Below are positions 57,450 to 64,000 of a DNA stretch of 64,000 bases, piece by piece; position 1 is the stretch's first letter, and the number at the start of each line of letters is the position of its first letter. Both the position numbers and the translations under genes were made by a program. This stretch comes from an uncultured Bacteroidales bacterium (GTDB lineage Bacteria > Bacteroidota > Bacteroidia > Bacteroidales > Bacteroidaceae): contig CADCNQ010000003.1 in the NCBI GenBank assembly GCA_902802815.1, forward strand, positions 1-64,000. Direction: 5' to 3'. The notes beneath the pieces are model-generated. The model was not told the DNA's origin. It was given only the letters and a program-made list of their open reading frames with translations, and made no database searches.

Positions 57450-58079
57450 TTAATGGTTAAACAATTCTTTCTCGTCACAATAGAGCACGTCGTCGGGTGT
57501 CGTTAGGAAACTTAGTCGAGTACTGTCCTTACATTGGTCATCGACCCACTGCAACACTCCCAGACGCTCAGCCATCTGCCACTGATGGCAAATCAGGTTG
57601 TGGGGATAGTTCGTGTCTGCACGGAACACAATCTTCATTCCGTCTTCCGATGCCGACACATAGACCAACAGTATGCCCAGTGCTTTCAAGTCGTGCTCCT
57701 GCTGCAAGTGTGCGAATAGTTCACGTGGATTGCCGCAATGGTCCACGTCGATGACCACCAGGCCTGATAAGTAAGCATAACGCATGTCGCGCCATCGTCC
57801 TGTTTTGCCATAGTTGTACTTCTTCTTCGGGTCATCACCTGTGCTCACGGCAAATTCTGCAGCCTGAAAGCAGGCACCGGGCAGGGTACGCTTTACGGCA
57901 TCTGCTGCCAGCTTTGCTTTTTTGCGAGCAGCCTCGTCGGTCAGCTGCTTCATATCCGCCAGCATTTGACGATACTTCTTAACGATTTCCGTTGCTGTCT
58001 GCATGGCTTGCTGCCACTCGTCCCAGCCCATCTGCAACATTTCGCAATAGGTGTGTACTTGATAAGTGATTTTAAACAT
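57450..58079 (-). CDS. VirE_N/BT4734-like primase-domain protein
   Basis: The 209-aa protein matches the BT4734/VirE_N domain, a relative of archaeo-eukaryotic primases. It has the metal-binding aspartates in YLSGLVVIDVDHC, the block ILLVYVSASEDGMKIVFRAD, and the end DQCKDSTRLSFLTTPDDVLY. In many Bacteroidales proteins this domain is fused to a DUF3987 or VirE helicase part; here it is a separate gene just upstream of the DUF3987-like one. It overlaps the end of the 166-aa gene before it by 8 bp. It probably primes DNA synthesis for a mobile element. Confidence 0.85.
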   Translation of the reverse strand: MFKITYQVHTYCEMLQMGWDEWQQAMQTATEIVKKYRQMLADMKQLTDEAARKKAKLAADAVKRTLPGACFQAAEFAVSTGDDPKKKYNYGKTGRWRDMRYAYLSGLVVIDVDHCGNPRELFAHLQQEHDLKALGILLVYVSASEDGMKIVFRADTNYPHNLICHQWQMAERLGVLQWVDDQCKDSTRLSFLTTPDDVLYCDEKELFNH

Positions 58080-58572
58080 GATTTTGTTCTCCTGTTTTTA
58101 GTGTATTAATAATTTTGTTGAATCGCTGATTAGCGGGCAGCCTTCTGACCACCAGCTGCACCTGACGCAGCACCTCGGCTTGCCAGTCGCGTGGGTGGCG
58201 GGTGAGGTCAATACGGCCAGTGAAGGTCATCTCGTTCTTCTTTTCGTCGAGCCAGCACTCTAGACCGTTCTCTTTCACCACTCGCAGGCTGTCTGGCAGC
58301 GTTACTGGCTTTTCGGGTTTCAGGTCTTTTGTCAGTTGGTTGAACTGCGTCAAGAGGTCGCTGTACTGGTCGGATGATGAGGCTTTGCATTTCAGCGAGA
58401 GCATCCGTGATGGGTCTTTGCCTGTTGTTATCCACGATTTGCCACCTCCAATACAGTTTTTTACATCTGTCTGACTGCTTGCTCCTTCGTTGAAGGGCGT
58501 GTAGTCGAAACTGTTGTTCGCTGGATCGTAAACGCCGACACCGCGCGTTTTGATTTTTTCAATTTTATTCAT
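58072..58572 (-). CDS. unrecognised protein of the primase cluster (166 aa)
   Basis: I do not recognise this family. The product is soluble and charged with no signal or membrane segment. It has a Lys-rich start (MNKIEKIKTRGVGVYDPANN) and a C-terminal segment (RIDLTRHPRDWQAEVLRQVQ) that looks helical. Its 3' end overlaps the VirE_N gene by 8 bp, so the two are translationally linked, and it may act with the primase. Codon use matches the cluster. Confidence 0.7.
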   Translation of the reverse strand: MNKIEKIKTRGVGVYDPANNSFDYTPFNEGASSQTDVKNCIGGGKSWITTGKDPSRMLSLKCKASSSDQYSDLLTQFNQLTKDLKPEKPVTLPDSLRVVKENGLECWLDEKKNEMTFTGRIDLTRHPRDWQAEVLRQVQLVVRRLPANQRFNKIINTLKTGEQNHV

Positions 58573-58583
58573 TGTCGTTATTA

Positions 58584-58982
58584 TTAGAGTTTGATGCCTT
58601 GATTGTGAGCACAGGTGAGTATCCGCATGTAGAGTTGCCCAAGCAGTTCATCGACATACCTTAGGCCTGTGGTATGCAGTCCGAGACCGCTCCAACAGTC
58701 AATCAGGTTATCAACTATCTCCAGACTCACGTCTGCATTGTAGCCCGCGAGAGCTTCTACTATCTCTGACTTTAGGATTGGGTCGATCCAGTCGGGAATG
58801 GTGTAGCTCAGCAAAGCGAGTGCAAATCCGTCGGACTCTACGCTTTGTATTAGGTCACTGTGGAAGATTTGCATCTTTTGAAAATGTACGTGCGAAGGGT
58901 GTACCTCACGTCCAAACATTACTCGTCCTTCATGTTTGGTGCCGCGTGCTGCGGACTTTTTGTAAAACTTTGTGTGTGTCAT
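58584..58982 (-). CDS. unrecognised protein of the primase cluster (132 aa)
   Basis: The ATG at 58982 gives MTHTKFYKKSAARGTKHEG. The frame continues upstream through the terminator hairpin to an unconvincing start, so the shorter version is used. The product is small and soluble, with a basic N-terminus and a helical remainder (DLIQSVESDGFALALLSY). No domain is recognised. It is 11 bp before the 166-aa gene, so it is the first gene of the four-gene unit. Confidence 0.65.
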   Translation of the reverse strand: MTHTKFYKKSAARGTKHEGRVMFGREVHPSHVHFQKMQIFHSDLIQSVESDGFALALLSYTIPDWIDPILKSEIVEALAGYNADVSLEIVDNLIDCWSGLGLHTTGLRYVDELLGQLYMRILTCAHNQGIKL

Positions 58983-59015
58983 AATTAAAAATAACATGTA
59001 CACCCTATACTGCAA

Positions 59016-59050
59016 AAAAGACGGCGCTGAACAATTCAACGCCGTCTTTT
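59016..59050. terminator. terminator between the 417-frame gene and the primase unit
   Basis: A long stem (59016-59030 with 59035-59050, small mismatch near the loop) has A and T runs on the two sides. It should stop the minus-strand transcript from 59139-60362 before the primase genes. Confidence 0.9.
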
Positions 59051-59138
59051 GTTATGACAAGAGATTTATAAAATACTAAAAATAAACGGATTTAGTTAAA
59101 AAATACGGAAGCGCGTGAAAAACAGACACTCCGTTTTT

Positions 59139-60362
59139 TCAACTATTGCCTATGTCTTCTTCATATGATTCTTTAATCCCCATTGGATCATCATCCTCAT
59201 CTCCTTGTTGATGTGATTCCCTTGACCTTGCTTTATTTGAGTAGCCTATTCTGTCTTCCTCCCTATTTGCGTGCTTTTTGTAGTTTGGACTGGGTTTTTC
59301 GGGATTGAGCATCTCTACGATTTCCTCCAAATCCTGCGCGATTTTTATGGGGTCATGTGTGCTTCCCAAATCATCAGAGTTGAAAGGAGTAAGTTTTCCA
59401 TTCTTCGCTTTCCCCTTGCCGTTGAGAAATACTTGCGATGTTATTACCCAGATATCATCATCACTACCAAAAGTTATATATCCTCTGTATTTCCACTGGT
59501 TGACAACATAATGAAGTTGCCTCTTTGTCCCTAACCATATGATTGTGGAACTGGTAGTTCCGTCTGTAAAATTGTTAATGAAGTGTCTCTGGTCTGCATG
59601 TATTAAATTCGCTCCGCCATCTGCTTTTGATTTCTTCATGAAATTATACAAATCCACAACTTGCGCCATGCGATATGGATCTGGTCCATTTCCACGTATA
59701 AAAGGAAAGCCCTTGTGTTTTCCCCTGGGTATCGGAGATGGCTTTTTCTTTCGCTCCTTGCGTGTTTTTTTTTCTATTCTTGTTGCTTTGCTCTTGACAA
59801 ACTCTAAATATTGCTCCATTAAACGAATAATTGTGTCTTTGTTATTCCCTTGCAAATAGTTTAATAGAGCCTTTGAAGTCTCAATCCTTTTTTTTTCTTC
59901 TTCAAGATGTACTCCGTTTTTGAACTTATCTTCATAATTTTTATTCCATGAATCTAAATATATGCATTGTTGGAGATCGACATATATGTCACACATCTTT
60001 TTATAATATGATTCAAATATCCTTACGTTGTTATGGTCGCTCCTGTTTTTTTGCTTTATCCAATAAGCAACAATGCCAGAAGCCACGATGGGACAACTTT
60101 TTTCTTCCGATTCCGTAAGTCCGTTTTCTAAGTTTAATTCACTGCGTACAAAATGATATTCGTCATATGTTTCTCCAATATCGTATAGAGGCTTGCCTTT
60201 TTCATCAATATCTTCTTTCAACTCATTAAAGTCAACAATGGAACCATGTTCTCCGTTGGCCCACTTACATACACTATATATATACAATTTACAAAGGCTA
60301 TAGCCGGCATCATACGATTTCCCCTGCTTGTCGTGAATATATGGGCTTAATTCTTTTTTCAT
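59139..60362 (-). CDS. AT-rich unrecognised protein (407 aa)
   Basis: The ATG at 60362 follows a near-consensus promoter by a short leader. The product has no signal or membrane segment. Residues about 195-225 are very basic (KKTRKERKKKPSPIPRGKHK), and the next 100 residues have a YNFMKKSKADGG and IIWLGTKRQLHYVVNQWK pattern that could be a winged-helix-like DNA-binding fold (guess). The end is Asp/Glu-rich. The gene is visibly more AT-rich than its neighbours, with codons such as aaa, ata and aat frequent, so it looks acquired. It lies inside the repeat-bounded cluster but has its own promoter and terminator. Function unknown. Confidence 0.7.
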   Translation of the reverse strand: MKKELSPYIHDKQGKSYDAGYSLCKLYIYSVCKWANGEHGSIVDFNELKEDIDEKGKPLYDIGETYDEYHFVRSELNLENGLTESEEKSCPIVASGIVAYWIKQKNRSDHNNVRIFESYYKKMCDIYVDLQQCIYLDSWNKNYEDKFKNGVHLEEEKKRIETSKALLNYLQGNNKDTIIRLMEQYLEFVKSKATRIEKKTRKERKKKPSPIPRGKHKGFPFIRGNGPDPYRMAQVVDLYNFMKKSKADGGANLIHADQRHFINNFTDGTTSSTIIWLGTKRQLHYVVNQWKYRGYITFGSDDDIWVITSQVFLNGKGKAKNGKLTPFNSDDLGSTHDPIKIAQDLEEIVEMLNPEKPSPNYKKHANREEDRIGYSNKARSRESHQQGDEDDDPMGIKESYEEDIGNS

Positions 60363-60389
60363 ATTTAATGTAATAAGACGTTCTTGGTG

Positions 60390-60420
60390 CAAAGATACGA
60401 ATAATTATTAGAACGACAAA
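60390..60420 (-). promoter_or_regulatory. promoter of the AT-rich gene
   Basis: On the minus strand TTTG (60417-60420), 19 bases, TATCTTTG (60390-60397), about 28 bp before the ATG at 60362. Confidence 0.8.
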
Positions 60421-60429
60421 AAATCTTGT

Positions 60430-60466
60430 AGGAAAGTAGGAAAGTAAGAAAGTAGGAAAGTGGACA
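60430..60466. repeat. right inverted repeat of the primase cluster
   Basis: Four tandem aggaaagt-type octamers (60430-60461). Positions 60440-60466 are the reverse complement of 55505-55531 at 25 of 27 bases. Confidence 0.85.
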
Positions 60467-60593
60467 AGAAGTATGTAAAAGGTATTGGAAATAGAAGAGA
60501 TAATTGGTATTAATGATTACAAATTAAAAAAACTTATACTATGAATGTCTCTTTACTGTGTTCAGAGAAAATGTTTCATGTCCGCTTTCCGCA

Positions 60594-60610
60594 TTTCCTA
60601 CTTTCTGCAT
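60594..60610. repeat. 17-bp direct repeat, right copy
   Basis: tttcctactttctgcat occurs here and at 55520-55536 in the same orientation, a perfect 17-bp match flanking the primase cluster and the AT-rich gene. Confidence 0.85.
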
Positions 60611-60715
60611 AACTATATGGGGATGGTAAATTCGCCCCTCGTAGCGAACCCGCGGTCCGGTCGTTGCGGACTGCGAGTCAGGTCGTTTCGGACTGCCGGC
60701 AAAGCGGTGGCTGTC

Positions 60716-61777
60716 TCAGTTCTCGCAAATCAACTTGGCGAGGGCGTTGAGGGCCAGGCACTGGTCGCGGCGGATGGCGAGGCGCTCGTTGTGATGCTCC
60801 CAAGGGGCGAGAATCAATATCTGACCGCTGCTGCATGCCTCCATACGCTTGCCGCCGGGCTTCGCCAGTTCCGCAAATCCGTTTTCCTGAAGGATGATGA
60901 GCGGCATGCCCTCGTCAAAGGCGGCACGCATCACCGCTTTCTCGCCCTTCGAGATGCAGGGAGACACCAGCACAGCTCCCTTGCGGGCCTGTGCAAGCCA
61001 CCATGCCGTCTTCTCTGATATCTCATCATCGGTGAGGCGGCGAGAGCACTGCACCTGCAACTTCACAGGGCGCTGCAGCAGGAAGCGGTTGCCGATGGCC
61101 GAAAACTGCTGCGGGCCCACAGTGAGGCCGCGCTGCACACGGAAGAGGTCGGGATGCTCGCGTTTCATCAGGAGGCGGCGGGGATTGTCGTGCAGATAGT
61201 CAAGCCATCGCTGCAGCTGGCCCTCGCGAAGGAGCAGCTTGTCGTTGAAGCCGCGGGCAAAGAGCAGGCCGTGGGTGCGGTCGTCTTTGGGATGGGGTGA
61301 TTGTCGCGCTGAAGGTTCTGTTTGTCGCTGTAGTACAGCAACAGACTGGACAGCAACAGGCTGGACAGAAGGAAAGAGCTCGCGATATGCTTTATTACAC
61401 CCCTGCTTGAATCCAAGCAGGACTTTGCCTAAAGGCTGCTCTATTTTTTCCTTCACGAAGAGGATGCCATGCAAATGGTCGGGCATCATTTGCAAAGCCA
61501 CTAAGCTTATCTGGGGATAATGCAGAGGTATCTCATTCCAACAGGCTTCAACCCGCCGCCCCAGCGCCGTGAGTTCCATGCGGGGAGCATCGGGGCTGTC
61601 GGCAGGAGCATCGCTGCGGCCTATCACCCTGCCGAAGAGCGGACGGCGGCCCTCGGTCACCATCGTCACCATATACATCATGCGCTCTGTGTAGTCGTGA
61701 TCCACACAGCGGCGCAGCATCGACGGCTTCTTCTCACCGGCAAAGGCCTTTCGGCTTTCATAGACTTCGCGTTTCAT
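60716..61777 (-). CDS. Y1 (HUH) transposase-like protein with an extra C-terminal domain
   Basis: The 353-aa protein begins with an IS200/REP-associated-type Y1 transposase domain. It has VALQMMPDHLHGILFV near residue 98 with the His-hydrophobic-His metal motif and a downstream candidate tyrosine in GCNKAYREL near 130. It then has HDNPRRLLMKR, typical of the RAYT group. Residues about 265-335 add a second domain with VLVSPCISKGEKAVMRAA, MPLIILQENGF and ILILAPW, which looks Rossmann-like and reminiscent of DprA-type folds (inference). Such proteins are often single-copy domesticated enzymes acting on hairpin DNA. No left/right ends of an insertion sequence are visible. Confidence 0.85.
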   Translation of the reverse strand: MKREVYESRKAFAGEKKPSMLRRCVDHDYTERMMYMVTMVTEGRRPLFGRVIGRSDAPADSPDAPRMELTALGRRVEACWNEIPLHYPQISLVALQMMPDHLHGILFVKEKIEQPLGKVLLGFKQGCNKAYRELFPSVQPVAVQSVAVLQRQTEPSARQSPHPKDDRTHGLLFARGFNDKLLLREGQLQRWLDYLHDNPRRLLMKREHPDLFRVQRGLTVGPQQFSAIGNRFLLQRPVKLQVQCSRRLTDDEISEKTAWWLAQARKGAVLVSPCISKGEKAVMRAAFDEGMPLIILQENGFAELAKPGGKRMEACSSGQILILAPWEHHNERLAIRRDQCLALNALAKLICEN

Positions 61778-61805
61778 CAGCAGCGGATCTTCTCAAATCT
61801 CTGTG

Positions 61806-61813
61806 CAAAGATA
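61806..61813 (-). promoter_or_regulatory. -7 box of the transposase-like gene
   Basis: TATCTTTG on the minus strand about 28 bp before the ATG at 61777. The -33 is not clear. Confidence 0.5.
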
Positions 61814-61900
61814 CGAAAAATCTTCGAAAAAGCATGAAAAACAAGGCATAAAAAAAGCTTCAAAAAAACATACAGAATACGTAAAAAAGTTGTCAAAATA

Positions 61901-61932
61901 TTTGCGTATGTCAGAATTTTTTTGTAACTTTG
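61901..61932 (+). promoter_or_regulatory. promoter of the HU-like gene
   Basis: TTTG (61901-61904), 20 bases, TAACTTTG (61925-61932). The transcript would carry a leader of about 158 nt before the ATG at 62097. Confidence 0.75.
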
Positions 61933-62096
61933 TAGCGTTGAAATGATGGGGAGAATTGAGCCGCATGGCTGCTCGGAATACTGCTCCAGTGCACGGGAAA
62001 AAGTCACCTGAAGCACCTCGGCGAGAGGACCTCCGGAAGTCAACGCAAGAGAGTGTTTTTGCCAATTTGTTTAACGTAAAAAGATTGTATTTTTGT

Positions 62097-62777
62097 ATGG
62101 CAAACGAAAGAATCGCCTTGGGTATCAACCTCAGGCAAAACAAGAACAGCCGTAATGCTGGCTACGGCAAGTACTACCCGGTAGTGGACCAGCAGAAGAC
62201 CCTCTCGCTGCGCGGTCTGGCGGAGCACATGGTGAGCCATGGTTCGCTCTATGGTCGCAGTGTGGTGGAGGGAGTGTTGAACCAGATATGCGAATGCCTG
62301 CCCGAACTCGTGGCGCAGGGCGTACCCGTGAAGCTCGGCTCGCTGGGCACATTCTATCCCACGGCGCAGGTGACGAAGAACGGGGCTGTGGAGGGCTACG
62401 CCGGCATGGACGGTCTCAACCCCGGCACCATCGTGCAGGGCATACGCATCCGCTTCCGTCCCGACTCCACGAAGCTGGACAACCTGTGCGGACCGAAGTT
62501 CAAGGAGCGCTGCTCGCTGGAACTGCGCAACATCGTGGACACCCAGGAGGTGACGCTGGAGGGCAAGACGCGCAAGGTGCAGACACTCGTTCCCGTGGCT
62601 ACGGCTGTGGCAGAGTGGAAGGCACGCGAGGCTCTGGAGGGCAACGACGACCCCGACTTCGGCGGCGGATCTACGGGCGGTAACACCCAGGGTGGTAGCA
62701 CCGGCGGCAATACCGGTGGCAGCACAGGTGGTAATACCGGTGGCGGCGACAACGGCGACGGACCGAGCGAGGGCTAA
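62097..62777 (+). CDS. HU-like DNA-binding protein with Gly/Thr-rich tail
   Basis: The ATG at 62097 gives MANERIALGINLRQNKNSRN, and the product is 226 aa. Residues 15-130 follow the Bacteroidete HU-related pattern (TIGR01201-like) with YYPVVDQQKTLSLRGLAEHM and PVKLGSLGTFYP at the position of the HU arm. The last 40 residues are a low-complexity tail of STGGNTGG-type repeats ending in DNGDGPSEG. It may compact or mark DNA of the neighbouring element. Related genes often accompany VirE_N/DUF3987 clusters in Bacteroidales, which fits here. Confidence 0.85.
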   Translation: MANERIALGINLRQNKNSRNAGYGKYYPVVDQQKTLSLRGLAEHMVSHGSLYGRSVVEGVLNQICECLPELVAQGVPVKLGSLGTFYPTAQVTKNGAVEGYAGMDGLNPGTIVQGIRIRFRPDSTKLDNLCGPKFKERCSLELRNIVDTQEVTLEGKTRKVQTLVPVATAVAEWKAREALEGNDDPDFGGGSTGGNTQGGSTGGNTGGSTGGNTGGGDNGDGPSEG

Positions 62778-62797
62778 GCGGCTGCGCCTAAATGAGA

Positions 62798-62830
62798 AGA
62801 GAAAGGTGCCTTTCGGTGCCTTTCTTTTTT
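62798..62830 (+). terminator. terminator of the HU-like gene
   Basis: A 10-bp stem with wobble pairs (62801-62810 with 62815-62824), tttc loop, followed by six Ts. Confidence 0.85.
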
Positions 62831-62901
62831 GTTTCAGTCCCTCAAAAAACGGCACGGACAGCCATAAAGTTTGCAACTTTAACATAAAAAACGCCCGAAA
62901 G

Positions 62902-62933
62902 TTTGCTTGAATGCGTACGTTTTGTTATTTTTG
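62902..62933 (+). promoter_or_regulatory. fimbrillin promoter
   Basis: TTTG (62902-62905), 20 bases, TATTTTTG (62926-62933), about 20 bp before the ATG. Confidence 0.82.
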
Positions 62934-62952
62934 TACCTATATTTGATGAATT

Positions 62953-63852
62953 ATGAAATATATTGCAATTACAGCACTGCTGATCAGTATCGGACTGACA
63001 GCCTGTTCCTCGGACGATAACGGCGAGGTGCAGCCGCAGGATGTACCCGGAATCACCACACGCACGATGTATGTCGATGTGACGGAAAACCCGTTGACCG
63101 ATAATACGGCGAACGGGGCACGTGAGACAGTGAGCACACGCACCGCTGCTCCCACTACGACATCGACACTAAGCAGCTTCTCCATGAACTACATGACCAA
63201 CAAGTATGATTTCTCGAAAACCGCCGGCCCATGGCGCACAGCCACCTGGCCTGGAGTCGGGAATGATGACAAGATAGACTTTTATGCCTACAACGGCGGT
63301 ACGTATAATTACAACGACGGCGCGCCCTATGCTACGTTCAGTGTTGACGAGGATGCCTTCAACCAGCACGACTTCCTGGTGGCAGAGCACAAACAGATAT
63401 CCTACAATGACGCTAAGGGACATGTCAGCCTGACGTTCGACCACGCCTGCGCAGCTGTCTTTTTTACCGTGCAGATAACAAATACGCTGAGAACAAATCT
63501 TGGCCATGACCTCATGGTGAACAGCATCGTGCTGAGGAATGTCTATAAGTCGGGCACGTACAATTACGGGACGAAGTCCTGGTCTGATGTCAGCACTGTT
63601 GCCAACTACACCCTTACCAATGTCGCCGCTGGCGACGCAATCACCGTGACGCCTACACCTCAGGCTTTGCCCACCGAGTATCTCTTCATGATTCCGCAGG
63701 TGCGACCGGCCGGCGTCGGAGGCATATATTTGGAGGTTAACTATACCACCTCGTCTGCCAAGTCGGTCAGCATCCCCCTGGATGTCAACTGGGAAAGCGG
63801 GCAAATGTATACAATCAACATCAAATTAGGAACCAGCGCCATACAGCCATGA
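62953..63852 (+). CDS. fimbrillin-family lipoprotein
   Basis: The 299-aa protein has a lipoprotein signal with cysteine at residue 18 (GLTACSSDDN) followed by a Thr-rich segment. The block HVSLTFDHACAAVFFTVQI is the hallmark of fimbrillin/Mfa-type proteins, where it begins the second transthyretin-like domain. LPTEYLFMIPQ and SVSIPLDVNWESGQMYTINIKL complete the pattern. Such proteins are fimbrial shaft, tip or anchor subunits processed by LspA and a surface protease. The length suits a shaft or tip protein but the position in a fimbria is not known. It overlaps the next small gene by 4 bp (ATGA). Confidence 0.88.
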   Translation: MKYIAITALLISIGLTACSSDDNGEVQPQDVPGITTRTMYVDVTENPLTDNTANGARETVSTRTAAPTTTSTLSSFSMNYMTNKYDFSKTAGPWRTATWPGVGNDDKIDFYAYNGGTYNYNDGAPYATFSVDEDAFNQHDFLVAEHKQISYNDAKGHVSLTFDHACAAVFFTVQITNTLRTNLGHDLMVNSIVLRNVYKSGTYNYGTKSWSDVSTVANYTLTNVAAGDAITVTPTPQALPTEYLFMIPQVRPAGVGGIYLEVNYTTSSAKSVSIPLDVNWESGQMYTINIKLGTSAIQP

Positions 63853-63989
63853 AAAAGAAATATATCACTCCGGCCACCAATGTCTTCCCCGTGCAGTTGC
63901 AGTCCCACCTGATGGATTACAGCGTGAGAGACTATGAGAACAAGGGCCCGCAGAATGTCGGGTTGGGGAAAGATGCAGATGAAGATTAA
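63849..63989 (+). CDS. 46-aa small peptide coupled to fimbrillin
   Basis: The frame starts at an ATG overlapping the fimbrillin TGA and encodes 46 aa. It starts MKKKYITPATNVFPVQLQSH, then LMDYSVRDYENKG, and ends in an acidic KDADED. Short proteins opening MKK-x-Y-x-x-P are very frequent in Bacteroidetes near fimbrillins and surface loci. The overlap and start pattern support translation. There is no signal or membrane segment. Function unknown. Confidence 0.75.
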   Translation: MKKKYITPATNVFPVQLQSHLMDYSVRDYENKGPQNVGLGKDADED

Positions 63990-64000
63990 TCATAAAAACA

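Larger units (their letters stand above)
60421..60715. other. gene-less right boundary of the primase cluster
   Basis: The stretch holds four aggaaagt octamers (60430-60461), the second copy of the 17-bp direct repeat (60594-60610), and two 16-bp near-identical units at 60659-60674 and 60681-60696 (one mismatch, 22-bp period) close to the 3' end of the transposase-like gene. No gene is visible. Confidence 0.7.
61778..62096. other. divergent promoter region and leader of the HU-like gene
   Basis: The AT-rich first part holds the transposase-like -7 box and the HU-like promoter. From about 61940 to 62096 there is a GC-richer leader that stays open in the HU-like frame but has no residues resembling the family, so it is treated as untranslated. 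A second promoter-like match lies directly before the ATG at 62089-62096. Confidence 0.6.

Noticed and set aside
60421..61955. IS200-type insertion sequence with defined ends
   Set aside because: I found no matching subterminal hairpin pair on both sides of the transposase-like gene.
52740..62777. Retron or diversity-generating element in the island
   Set aside because: No reverse-transcriptase motif is present in any frame I read there, despite the structured leader.

Overview
This is chromosomal DNA from a Bacteroidales bacterium, most likely a Prevotellaceae relative (inference from gene content; no species call is possible). The evidence is two SusC/SusD pairs, fimbrillin, a TamL-type lipoprotein, Bacteroidete-style -33 TTTG / -7 TAnnTTTG promoters before many genes, and HU-like and VirE_N proteins of the Bacteroidales type.

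Layout. (1) 1-13600 is almost all minus strand. A five-gene run holds serS, a fused NfnAB-like flavoprotein, a periplasmic beta-propeller protein, udp and mnmE, preceded by an AddB/AddA-type recombination nuclease pair. (2) panB (13710-14528) is divergent from addA and followed by two 11-bp tandem arrays. (3) 14991-34256 is a 19-kb seven-gene plus-strand locus: fasciclin lipoprotein, SusC, SusD, two more fasciclin lipoproteins, SusC, and an oversized SusD with a duplicated module, closed by a strong terminator. It carries no recognisable carbohydrate-active enzyme, peptidase or regulator. (4) 34315-51840 is mostly housekeeping: ileS-lspA, an odd DUF4296 gene, a 58-aa small protein, an SpoU-type RNA methyltransferase, tamL, an MBL hydrolase, tRNA-Lys(CTT), aspS, HU, nadE, an M-domain-less ClpC/ClpA-type unfoldase and htpG. 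(5) 51940-62780 is an accessory island. It holds a small lipoprotein, an EcoRI-type adenine methyltransferase with a DUF262-HNH nuclease behind a highly structured leader, a VirE_N/DUF3987-like primase cluster bounded by 27-bp inverted repeats, an HUH (Y1) transposase-like protein with an extra C-terminal domain, and an HU-like protein with a Gly/Thr tail. (6) 62953-63989 holds a fimbrillin-family lipoprotein translationally coupled to a 46-aa peptide.

How the genes work together. Co-directional, often overlapping genes suggest translational coupling of udp/mnmE, addA/addB, ileS/lspA, clp/htpG, and fimbrillin/small peptide. The SusCD-fasciclin locus looks like one surface uptake or adhesion machine with two transporters. 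The strongest candidates for something undescribed are that locus, the methyltransferase/DUF262-HNH pair with its structured leader, and the inverted-repeat-bounded primase cluster.
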